Shown: piece by piece, positions 7,213 to 15,200 of the stretch | Numbering within the stretch: position 1 is the stretch's first letter | Layout of the letters: every line of letters begins with the position of its first letter | Assembly: GCA_016795105.1 (NCBI GenBank) | Contig: JAEUIH010000027.1 | Coordinates: 1 to 64,000 of the forward strand | DNA: 64,000 bases | Direction of reading: 5' to 3' | From: Planctomyces sp. | GTDB taxonomy: Bacteria > Planctomycetota > Planctomycetia > Planctomycetales > Planctomycetaceae | Translations under genes and position numbers: made by a program | Notes under the pieces: model-generated | The model's input: the letters and a program-made list of their open reading frames with translations, nothing else | Told to the model about the DNA's origin: nothing | Database searches by the model: none

Positions 7213-7315
7213 GGGGATATCCTGCTCTGTTCTCGTTAACCGAGGATCAATTCAGGCAATTTTCGCATCGACATTTTGATCTGTCGAGTGGATTTTCAAA
7301 AAAGGCAATTGGTAC

Positions 7316-8458
7316 GTGTTCGACCACCAGAACACGGTCCGCGACGTGGCTATCTTCGATGGTACTCCGGGGGATCAGGCGGACGTCGTCAACCATCTGA
7401 CGTACAACTCAGCAGGCAGCGTGGTGAGTGCCGACAATCCACAGACCGGGACCGCCAACGAAGGCGATCTGCCGGGCCTAAGTGTCACAGGCAACGAATA
7501 CTCGCCGCAACGCAGCTACACCGGACGCGAGCCGGATGCCGTCACCAGGCTGATCTACTACCGCGCCCGCTGGTACGACCCTCGCCTCGGCAGATTCATC
7601 AGCGAAGACCCGATCGGCTTCGCAGCCGAGGACGCCAACCTGCGGAGATACGTCGGTAACTCCATGCCCAATTCGGTGGATCCGACGGGGTTGGATGAAT
7701 TCGGCTTTGAAGGCCAACACGACCTTGAGGAGTGGCTCAAAACGCACCCAGACCATCCATGGCGACCTTATGTGGAGCAAACACTCAAAAACATGCAACA
7801 TCCATGGCAATTGGAACCTTCCCCAAGTTTCACTGATCAATTCAAATGGGGGAATTTTAGAGATCTTTCATATCAGGGTTGGTTTGAGCGACGTTATCCT
7901 GGCTGGAATAAGGAAGCACAGGATCGGGCAAGAAAATACGTTCAATGGCAACTACTGAACTTTCAGCTTTCTGGAATCGAATCAGGTGAGTCGAACCAAA
8001 TCGCCTTAGTGATACCAGACCGCGACAAAGAAAATCACTGGTGGAAGACCTTGATGCCTGCACTTCAATCTCAAGGCGAAAACAACGGAGAAACACTATA
8101 TGGTGATTTGCCACAGTCAGCACGTGAAGCAAACTGCGATGGGCCAGGAGCATTCTGGTTCGAAGTAGTGAATACTCGAGCCCAGCGAGTGGGAAATGAA
8201 CTTCATTGGTCAGCGGACGTCATTATCCGAGATGCTTTGGGGGTTTCTCCGCAAGATCGAGATGAAGATGAGGGAGCTGTCGAACTGGCTTTATTCTTCG
8301 GCGCCCTTGAAGACAAAATCGTGACTCACGCAGCATTCTCCATTAAAGGAAAACAGAAGGTCATCCCTGGCCTTGATGACTTTCGAGGATTCGCACTCAT
8401 CGGCTATGAGAGTCACATCATGCGAATCCCTCGGCCAGACTTCATTAGAAAAGAATGA
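7316..8458 (+). CDS. Orphan RHS tip with unrecognised C-terminal domain
   Basis: A 380-residue ORF beginning at a GTG. Residues 1-30 retain an earlier RHS element (DHQNTVRDV and NHLTYN), and 64-126 are the core: YTGREPDAV, ARWYDPRLGRFISEDPIGF and VDPTGL. Residues 127-380 are a long unique domain rich in tryptophan and aromatic residues, with HDLEEWL, PSFTDQFKWG, WFERRYPGW, ENHWWKT and GPGAFWFEV. I do not recognise it. There is no hydrophobic segment, and acidic stretches lie near 310. By the logic of RHS cassettes it would be the toxic effector, but it might be any displaced C-terminal domain. The upstream frame is open for some codons without an ATG, so the start is uncertain. A small membrane protein follows after three bases. 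Confidence 0.7.
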   Translation: MFDHQNTVRDVAIFDGTPGDQADVVNHLTYNSAGSVVSADNPQTGTANEGDLPGLSVTGNEYSPQRSYTGREPDAVTRLIYYRARWYDPRLGRFISEDPIGFAAEDANLRRYVGNSMPNSVDPTGLDEFGFEGQHDLEEWLKTHPDHPWRPYVEQTLKNMQHPWQLEPSPSFTDQFKWGNFRDLSYQGWFERRYPGWNKEAQDRARKYVQWQLLNFQLSGIESGESNQIALVIPDRDKENHWWKTLMPALQSQGENNGETLYGDLPQSAREANCDGPGAFWFEVVNTRAQRVGNELHWSADVIIRDALGVSPQDRDEDEGAVELALFFGALEDKIVTHAAFSIKGKQKVIPGLDDFRGFALIGYESHIMRIPRPDFIRKE

Positions 8459-8461
8459 CCA

Positions 8462-8731
8462 ATGAAACGCCAATCCCGTTTTCTCTGTGTTCTTTTTGCG
8501 TTCACAATCCCAGTCCTCGTACGAAGTGTGGCATCTGTATTGATTGAAGATCAGGATGTTCTCTGGAAAAAGGGTTTCTGGATTGGGATCGCATCTTCAG
8601 TTCTCGGCTTATGTTTTCTGCTGGCTTCAAGTTGGAAGCCCAGGATGGAAACGGTCTTCATTGTCGTGCCATGGTTATTAATGCAGTTGGCTCTGATATT
8701 TTTTGATGTTCTTCCGAGCCGATTCAATTGA
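8462..8731 (+). CDS. Small three-segment membrane protein, candidate immunity protein
   Basis: An 89-residue protein with hydrophobic segments at about residues 7-26, 38-57 and 64-83. It starts three bases after the stop of the third RHS tip, so the two are surely co-transcribed. A membrane immunity protein usually guards against toxins acting at or across the inner membrane. If this reading is right, the unknown domain of the upstream gene would act on membranes or cell wall. No family was recognised. Confidence 0.6.
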   Translation: MKRQSRFLCVLFAFTIPVLVRSVASVLIEDQDVLWKKGFWIGIASSVLGLCFLLASSWKPRMETVFIVVPWLLMQLALIFFDVLPSRFN

Positions 8732-8795
8732 ATGTTCGCGTATACGTCAGGTTGTCGATCGATTGTCTGCCACTCTTCGCAGCCCTCTCTCTTAT

Positions 8796-9085
8796 CAACG
8801 ATTCTACGAACCACGTTGCCTCGATGGCCAACACTCTCAACAGCCATCAGATTGCTAACGCCCCCGGCGAGCATTCGTCACCCAGGGGTCTGCAGCCAGC
8901 AGCCCAGCCGTTTCGAACGCCGATCTTTCCCCGCCGACACCACTCCAATCCCTGCTCCCGCACCTCAAACTCGCGCCTGCTGTTAACTCGCGGGTCAAAA
9001 GTTCGCGGACCCTATAAAAACTGACCCACTGGTTAACAGTTTTGCTCTTGCGGCTGTTAACTGGCTCTTGAAAAGTTCGTAGACG
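8796..9085 (+). repeat. Dispersed direct repeat, copy 2
   Basis: Diverged copy of 4378-4640 with the same block order. From about 8935 to 9085 the match is nearly base for base, including TTAACAGTTTTGCTC and CTCTTGAAAAGTTCGTAG. The gene-free stretch 8732-9267 holds this repeat and then the promoter region of the ParDE module. Confidence 0.7.
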
Positions 9086-9188
9086 GGTTAACAGAATTGG
9101 GGCTTTGGAGAGTACTGCCGGTGGCTGAAAACTGAGAGTTTGAGAGTTGTTCTTTTCGGTGGGGCTAGTGCGGTAGCCGGTAAGTCCA

Positions 9189-9211
9189 GAATTGGCAATT
9201 TTTGCCAATTC
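9189..9211 (+). promoter_or_regulatory. Perfect palindrome upstream of parDE, probable operator
   Basis: GAATTGGCAA (9189-9198) and TTGCCAATTC (9202-9211) form a perfect 10-base inverted repeat around a 3-base centre, ending 56 bases before the ParD start. ParD and ParDE complexes repress their own promoter through such sites. The tight spacing also permits an RNA hairpin, but no T-run follows. Confidence 0.65.
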
Positions 9212-9267
9212 CGCTATGATGACTTCACACGGAATCCAGGCACTTTGGACTTTCAGCGAGGATTGAA

Positions 9268-9567
9268 ATGGCGACGAAAAACATCAGCCTGACGGAACAC
9301 TACGCTGACTTGGTAGATTCACTGGTCAACTCAGGCAAGTACAAGAACGCGAGCGAGGTGGTTCGTGAAGGGTTGCGCTTGCTCGAGCAAAGAACCGCTG
9401 AAGACGATCGTCGACTTGAGTTGCTGAAGCATTTGGCGGCAGAAGGATTTCAGCAACTCGATCAGGGCGAGGGAGTTCGGCTTGGAACTGAAAATCAAAT
9501 TGCGGCTCACATTTCTAAACTAGGTCGTCAAGCCGCTAAACGCTCGAAGAACGGAAAGTCTGGTTGA
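9268..9567 (+). CDS. ParD-family antitoxin
   Basis: A 99-residue protein with an N-terminal ribbon-helix-helix: NISLTEHYADLVDSLVNSG, then YKNASEVVREGLRLLEQR. This is the standard ParD (CC2985-like) pattern, in which the strand binds DNA and the paired helices dimerise. The C-terminal tail, about residues 50-99, would wrap the toxin; it is a little longer than usual (ParD proteins are about 80-95 residues). GAGG precedes the ATG. It is followed by the toxin gene after three bases and preceded by a perfect palindrome that probably mediates autoregulation. Confidence 0.88.
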   Translation: MATKNISLTEHYADLVDSLVNSGKYKNASEVVREGLRLLEQRTAEDDRRLELLKHLAAEGFQQLDQGEGVRLGTENQIAAHISKLGRQAAKRSKNGKSG

Positions 9568-9570
9568 TCC

Positions 9571-9963
9571 ATGCCGCGTGTAGTACTTGCCAATGCGGCG
9601 AGCGAAGACATCGTCAGCATCCTGGAATGGAGTCATGAGAACTTTGGCGAGCTCGCGAGATTGCGTTACGAAGCATTGTTGACTAAGGCGATCATCGATA
9701 TCGCAGAGTCGCCTGATCGCCCAGGATGTGTTGCTCGAGAAGAGCTGGCAGCTGGGGCTCGCACCTATCACCTCTGGCACAGTCGCAATCGTGTCGGGAA
9801 GACGCCTGGTGTCGTTCGCAATCCTCGACACTTCCTGTTATTCCGACCTGGAGCTCAGAGCGACATTGAAATCGGCCGCGTGCTGCATGACAGTATGGAC
9901 CTGGCTTCAAATCTCCCCTCAGGCGACATGGTACAATCCAGCGACGAAGAGTCGCATGAGTGA
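9571..9963 (+). CDS. ParE-family toxin
   Basis: A 130-residue ParE/RelE-fold toxin: an N-terminal strand, then the helix SEDIVSILEWSHENFGELARLRYEALL, the middle IAESPDRPGCVAREEL and the C-terminal strand of the fold (RNPRHFLLFRPGAQSDIEIGRVLHDSMDL). The closing I-E-I-G-R-V-L-H-D-S-M-D pattern is typical of this group. It is about 30 residues longer than most ParE proteins, through a central basic loop and a C-terminal tail rich in Ser, Asp and Glu. It starts three bases after parD on the same transcript. The presumed target is DNA gyrase. Confidence 0.86.
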   Translation: MPRVVLANAASEDIVSILEWSHENFGELARLRYEALLTKAIIDIAESPDRPGCVAREELAAGARTYHLWHSRNRVGKTPGVVRNPRHFLLFRPGAQSDIEIGRVLHDSMDLASNLPSGDMVQSSDEESHE

Positions 9964-10077
9964 GGGCATATTGGTCCCTTACTCTGGATCATTAATGGTG
10001 GCCGACCGGCTGCGCGACGGCAATCGGTGACTGCCGCTGTTGTTTGATTACTGCATCCAACAAGAGTCGCTGCCAAC

Positions 10078-10200
10078 GTGACGAAAACCGGCAAGCCCTT
10101 CGGACTATTCATCTCGCTTGACCCCAGTGATGCGCAGTTCGATGTTTGCATCGCGAATGGCGAGGACCAACACGGTACCAACAATAACCTTCCCAAGGGT
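10078..10200 (+). pseudogene. Possible relic of an IS110-type transposase N-terminus
   Basis: A short frame reading G-L-F-I-S-L-D-P-S-D-A-Q-F-D-V-C-I-A resembles the first strand of IS110-family DEDD transposases (G-x-D-x-S-x-x-x-x-D-V-x-x). It fades after about 40 codons and runs into the propeller gene on the other strand. The match is weak and rests on one motif. The rest of the gap 9964-10203 shows nothing. Confidence 0.2.
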
Positions 10201-10203
10201 TAC

Positions 10204-11322
10204 TCAAAATCTCTTGACGAATGTGCTGCCGGTGAATTGGTAAACACCGCCATGTGCCATCGCGAAAAGTAGATTCTGACTGTGATCCTCGTAAATATCC
10301 CAAATCATCTGAGAACTCAGTTCTTCATCGATCGCAAAATTGACCAGAGTCTTTCCGTCGTATCGCCATGCTCCGGTATCCCTGTCGCCAAACCAGATGT
10401 TTCCATGGCAGTCTTCGGCTAGAGCAAAAACCGATTGGAGCCCCGAATTCATGGAGAATCGCTTAGCCAAAGTGTTTGATTCGAAGGCGTCCATGGGCAT
10501 CAGCCTCCCGTGCTCCCTGGAGAAATTGACGATGGTCTCGCCTTCTTTCAGCAAGACGCCAATTCCATTATTGCCAATCCACAACCTGCCTTGGCTATCT
10601 TCAAGAATGCATCGCACATGAATTCGGTCATCACGATTCGAATATCCGAGCGTTTCGTCGTTGATGGCCGTTAGGTTTTCGCCGTTGTACCCGAAGACAC
10701 CTGCATAGGTGCTTATCCATAGAACATTGTTTTTTCCAGCGGAGAATCCGGTCACAGCGTAAGTATTGCCTGTGACCGAAGTCCCAGGATGTGGAAAAGG
10801 TAAGTAGCGGAATTGTTGCCCATCGTATCGAAAAACGCCCTCACGAGTCCCAGCACTGAACCACAAGTCGGTATCCGATTTCCGCCATTGCTCTTGCATG
10901 CTGCCCAAAAATGATGGAACTAACCTGGATGCAGACGGCACTGGCCGCGTTTCAGGGAAGGATACGAACGCGTTTCCTTCATGGCGGCTAACGCCGTGCT
11001 GAGTATCAACCCAAATGGCGCCCCTGGAGTCTTCCTGAACGGAACGAATGTGATCGTCGGCCAAGCCATCTTTGGTGGTGAAGTACTCAAACGCTTCTCC
11101 GTCGTATCGACATAGACCTTCACCGTGACTTCCAAACCAATAGTCTCCTCTACTGTCCTGGAAGATCGCGCATACCCCCACGGTGAATCTGAGTCGCTCG
11201 ACTTCCGAAGCCTTGTTTTCGTCTGCAACGCCAGGCGGCTCATCCGGCAAGGCGACTTGCTGCCCAACACAATTGACGAGTGCGGAGCAAATGAAGAATG
11301 TGACTAGCGATTCTATTTTCAT
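10204..11322 (-). CDS. Secreted two-component-regulator-type propeller protein
   Basis: A 372-residue protein. A short N-terminal hydrophobic segment (residues 4-20) looks like a signal peptide; the C at 18 is not in a good lipobox. The rest is built from repeats of the regulator propeller family: I-x-E/Q-D-S-R/Q-G-x-x-W-x-G, then G-V-x-R/x-Y-D-G (seen near residues 53-75, 95-115, 243-262 and 305-328). Such blades form a beta-propeller, best known as the periplasmic sensor half of hybrid two-component kinases. No kinase or response regulator follows here, so it is a stand-alone exported propeller of unknown ligand. Its first 83 bases overlap the end of an ankyrin-like ORF. Confidence 0.75.
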   Translation of the reverse strand: MKIESLVTFFICSALVNCVGQQVALPDEPPGVADENKASEVERLRFTVGVCAIFQDSRGDYWFGSHGEGLCRYDGEAFEYFTTKDGLADDHIRSVQEDSRGAIWVDTQHGVSRHEGNAFVSFPETRPVPSASRLVPSFLGSMQEQWRKSDTDLWFSAGTREGVFRYDGQQFRYLPFPHPGTSVTGNTYAVTGFSAGKNNVLWISTYAGVFGYNGENLTAINDETLGYSNRDDRIHVRCILEDSQGRLWIGNNGIGVLLKEGETIVNFSREHGRLMPMDAFESNTLAKRFSMNSGLQSVFALAEDCHGNIWFGDRDTGAWRYDGKTLVNFAIDEELSSQMIWDIYEDHSQNLLFAMAHGGVYQFTGSTFVKRF

Positions 11323-11749
11323 TCAGAATTTTCCTGTTGAATCCCTTTTGTACGGCCATAGTCAACAAAGAGTTTACGCTTGAGGCTCGTTCAAAAGCCC
11401 GAGTAATCCGCCCATCCCGGTGCCCCGCACTTCTGCGCAGAATGTTGTCGAACTCTATGATACCACACGGAACGAAACTTTCCGGTACCGTGACATTCTC
11501 CTGCAGGAGCCGTTCAAGACATGCGGCCTGTTCGCGTTTCTTCCAGCGGCAATGGACAAGGGTGCGCAACGGAGACTGTAAGTATTGACCTGCAGGTGAG
11601 AGTGATGCGCCGCGGGCCAAAAGAAAATCCACCATTTCTACGTTGCCGAAACAAAGTGCCCAAGTCAGTGGTCGAGCGTCCATCCAGCCGACCGCATCAA
11701 TTGGCCGGCCACGCTCGATCATCAGCCGAACACCGGACCAGTTTTGCAT
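11240..11749 (-). pseudogene. Ankyrin-repeat protein fragment
   Basis: A frame of 169 codons with one clear ankyrin repeat: D-A-R-P-L-T-W-A-L-C-F-G-N-V-E-M-V-D-F-L-L-A-R-G-A, plus a preceding partial one (V-R-L-M-I-E-R-G-R-P-I-D-A-V). The frame stays open upstream to about 11800, with no ATG, GTG or TTG, and a dispersed repeat begins near 11828, so the 5' end seems to be lost. The last 30 codons are the antisense-frame shadow of the propeller signal peptide, suggesting that the original stop was lost by a frameshift. Probably not a functional gene in this form. Confidence 0.5.
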
Positions 11750-11827
11750 TTGAGCGACTTGGGCAACCAGCGATCGGTCAAAATGATCCAGCTGTCGCAG
11801 CCATGATCAAAGCTTCTTTCACTGAGC

Positions 11828-12110
11828 GTGGCGAGACTCTCATGACCAATCTTTGTGCTGTTGCTCCCACTTTCACAACCGTTGCACAAACAGACGCCAC
11901 TCGCCCTGCAGACCCCTCTGGCCCTGTGCCGGAGGTGAATCGGTTTGGAAACTGGAACGAGAAAAACAAGTCGCTCTTTTTCCTCATCTGATCGGATCGC
12001 GCAGTGATCCGTTCGGATGAGGAGATGACAGTCTGGATCGTTGCCATCCGCTGCGAGTGGATTCCAACGGCAACGTGCCGTGCGACCGCGTTGGGGTCAA
12101 CCGCAGGCGA
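11828..12110 (+). repeat. Hairpin-containing dispersed repeat, full copy A
   Basis: About 280 bases matching 21752-22010. It contains hairpin 1, CCTCTGGC (11915-11922) and GCCGGAGG (11928-11935), where the change keeps a wobble pair. It also contains hairpin 2, 11983-11998 against 12006-12021, with 15 of 16 positions paired around a 7-base loop. It lies in the gene-free stretch 11750-12241. Confidence 0.75.
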
Positions 12111-12122
12111 CTCCCAGCGACA

Positions 12123-12178
12123 TTCCGTGGCTGCTGCAGGATCATCAGAACACGGTGGGCTCCTACTGCGGGAACAAC
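12123..12178 (+). pseudogene. RHS relic
   Basis: One frame reads P-W-L-L-Q-D-H-Q-N-T-V-G-S-Y. The D-H-Q-N-T-V part is identical to the start of the RHS tip at 7316 and typical of the RHS segment before the core. Nothing else of the gene remains. Confidence 0.45.
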
Positions 12179-12241
12179 CCTTTCGAACTCTCTGACTGTC
12201 TCGTTAAACAGCTCCCTGCATCTTCATTGGTTCTTCGAAGA

Positions 12242-15200
12242 TCACTTTCTGATCATCGCAGTGGCTTCTCGGCGGAGTATTTCGGGGATCAGCCAGTCAA
12301 CGCTGATCGTGTCGTGCGGGACGATCGCTTTGCCTCTGTGTTTTTCGGTGCCGAGCGTACTCAGCTCCGCTGGGATGATCGTTTCAGCCTGGGCAAGCGT
12401 CCGGAGAGCTTGCTCGTGTTGACCGAGTTTCTCTTCGGACATGGCTCGTGTGACGAGAGCCAGAGCGCCGACATGGCCGGACAATGGATTAATCATCTTC
12501 GTTTCCAGGATCGCCTCCCCAAACTTTCCTTCGCGGTACAGCACCAGCGTGTTGCACGCGCGGAACCACTCCCACGCAGGCTGATAGGATTCGTTCGCGA
12601 AGCCGTCTCGCATTATCTGAATCGGCAGGCGGTCAAGCCGAACTGCATCGGATGACAGCAGGCTCCCTTTGCACAAGGACTCGGCGACAGCGGCATCTGT
12701 GATCGGCTCGAACGGCTTCAATGCGCGATCGCAGAATTGACGATGCCCTTCGACATCGCCTGCCAGCATGAGTAGTGCGGCGGTGTAGGCGAACAGGCCT
12801 CGATCCTGCTGAGCATCTTTTTGGTCGGTCTCGGCAGCCTCCGCAGCTTTGGCCCAATTGCCCTGCATTGCGAATTGATCACGTCGTAGTGCCTGATCGA
12901 ATTCGGCGCTGTCGAAGAATGATGAGACTCGATGTGCGGAAATCGCATCCCCTCGAATGAGATGCCCGGCTTCGCTGCGGATTACTTCGGCGAGCAGCCA
13001 GTCGACGTGGACTGTTGTGGCCGCGACGGGGAGCGGGCCAGTGTACTCGGCAGTTCCAAGCGTGCGAAGTTCCGTTGGGATCAGCTTCTCAGCGTTCTCC
13101 AGGGACTCGAGAGCTTTCTCGTGCTGACCGAGCTTCTCCTCGGCCATCGATCGCACCACCAGTGACAGCGCGCCGGTGTAACCGGAAAATTTTGTTTGTT
13201 TCTGCGACTCGCTCAGAACCAGTTCCCACTGACCGGCGCGATACGCCGCCAACATACTCGTGGCGAGATAGAAAGAGCGACCAGTCTTCTGCTGCGGGTC
13301 ATCGACGGCATCGCGTAGTTGTTTGATCGGCAGGCGAGTAAGCTCAACGCCGCTATCACTCAGGAGGCACGTTTTCGTGAGCGACTCTGCCTCGTCGGTC
13401 GTAAGCGTCCCGGTAAAGGTCGTGAGGTTCGTCTGACACGTCTTCCGATAGCCCTCGACATCATCTGCAAGCAATTGCAGCGCGGCCCGCCGAGATATCT
13501 CCACGCGGTCACGCGGATTACTGGCTGTCAACTGGAGGCTGGCCTTCGCCGCTTCAGCCCACTCTCCGAGCACAGCCCATTGTTCTGACGTCGTGGAGTT
13601 CGATGTCGGATGTGGCACGAACGGAGTCGTGCGTGCTTCGCTCTGATGGATCAGCAGCGAGGCTTCGCGGCGGAGCAGTTCGTTGACAACGTTGTCACGA
13701 TACAGGGGCCATTCGGAAACCGGTAGTGAGCCTTTGTACCTGGAGGTGCCGAGATCGGCGAGCACATCGGGAGTCAGAGCTTCGGCCAGAGCCAGCGACT
13801 TCACGGCATCATCATGCCGACCGAGTTTCTCTTCCGCCATGGCGCGTGTCGCGAAGACTTGAGCGCCGGCGAAGCCCGTCAGGTTTGTGGTCTTGCCGAG
13901 CCATTCGAGCGACTCGTCAAAACGTCCGGCGCGATAGGCCGCAAGTCCCGCATTCATGACCGAGAACGATGCCTTCCTTTCGGTGAATTCCCGTATCGCA
14001 ATTGCGTTGAGTTTCGCCATCGGAATGGCACTGAGTTCGACGGCCTCAGGTCGCAGCAGGCAGACCTTGCAGAGCGAGGACACGACGACGGGATCATCGG
14101 AATCCCTGAATTGCACAAGCATCTTCGAGCAGAGGTCGCGATATGCCGCTTCGTCACCCGCCATTAAGTTGGTGGTCGCGACGTTCAGCCAGGCAATGCG
14201 GTCCGTCTGTTGACGCTTGAGGACCTCGTCAAAGTCTGCCGCACTCTCTTTCCAGCGACCGAGACGTGAGAGATACGTCGCGCGAGTCAGGTAGCCGGCA
14301 GTCTCGGTTGGATTAAGTTCGATTGCTTTCGTGAGCATTGCGAGTTCACGCTCAGCCACCTGCGCGGCTTGCATGGCTTCCCACGCAAGTCGCTCGGTGA
14401 CGTCTCGGGCTGCGGCTTGTTCACGCTTCCTGATGAAATCGCTCATAGACAACCCGGCCTCGTCGCGGAGTATCCGCTGATAGAAACCGGTCAGCGAATG
14501 TGGCCACTCTTCCAGCCCCATCTCGTCGACAGCAGCTCTGACTGTTTGCTGAGCAAGCTCGCGTTGTCCCAATTGCTGCAGAGCCGTTGCCGTCAGCAGC
14601 GCTCGAAGCAACGTATCGCCCTCGCGTTTCGCGCTGTCGTTATTTGAACGGTCGCGTTCTTCATCGCGATGCAGGACTTCGAGCGCAACCTGCGACTCTC
14701 CATTAATGAGACACGCGGCCGCGAAGAGTTCAACGGTTGGCAAGTCGCCGTTTCGCACGGCGGTTAGCAGCTCGTCAGCGAAGCCGCCTCGCGGTTCTTC
14801 GCTGACAGATAATTCGAAATGGCCAAGCCGCGCCTGCGGATATTTTGAGTTTCCTGATTCGAGTTCAACAATCAATTCATCGTCGTCTTTGAGTTCGCAC
14901 GGCTGGCTCGCGACAAGCATTAACCAGTGCGACTTGAGAATGTGAGGCCACCCGGTCCAATGAGAGCTGAGGTCACCATCCAGCACTGCCCACGGGCCAT
15001 CTTGCCGCATTGTTTCGGAGTCAAGCGGACGAACGTAGCTTGCGGATGCGTGCGACAGCGTTACCGGTATTTCAGTACCGTCATTGCGTCGGATGCGAAC
15101 CCGAACCTCCGCGAGGTTAAAGCCCCCGCCAAACAGTCCCGAACCGCCGTCGGGAAGGGACGCATGCGGAACTATATTCAGACGCAGCGCCGCAATCTGC

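Noticed and set aside
12041-12655. Plus-strand frame of about 200 codons overlapping the kinase 3' end
   Set aside because: Its first part is dispersed repeat and RHS relic, and the rest is antisense to the kinase.
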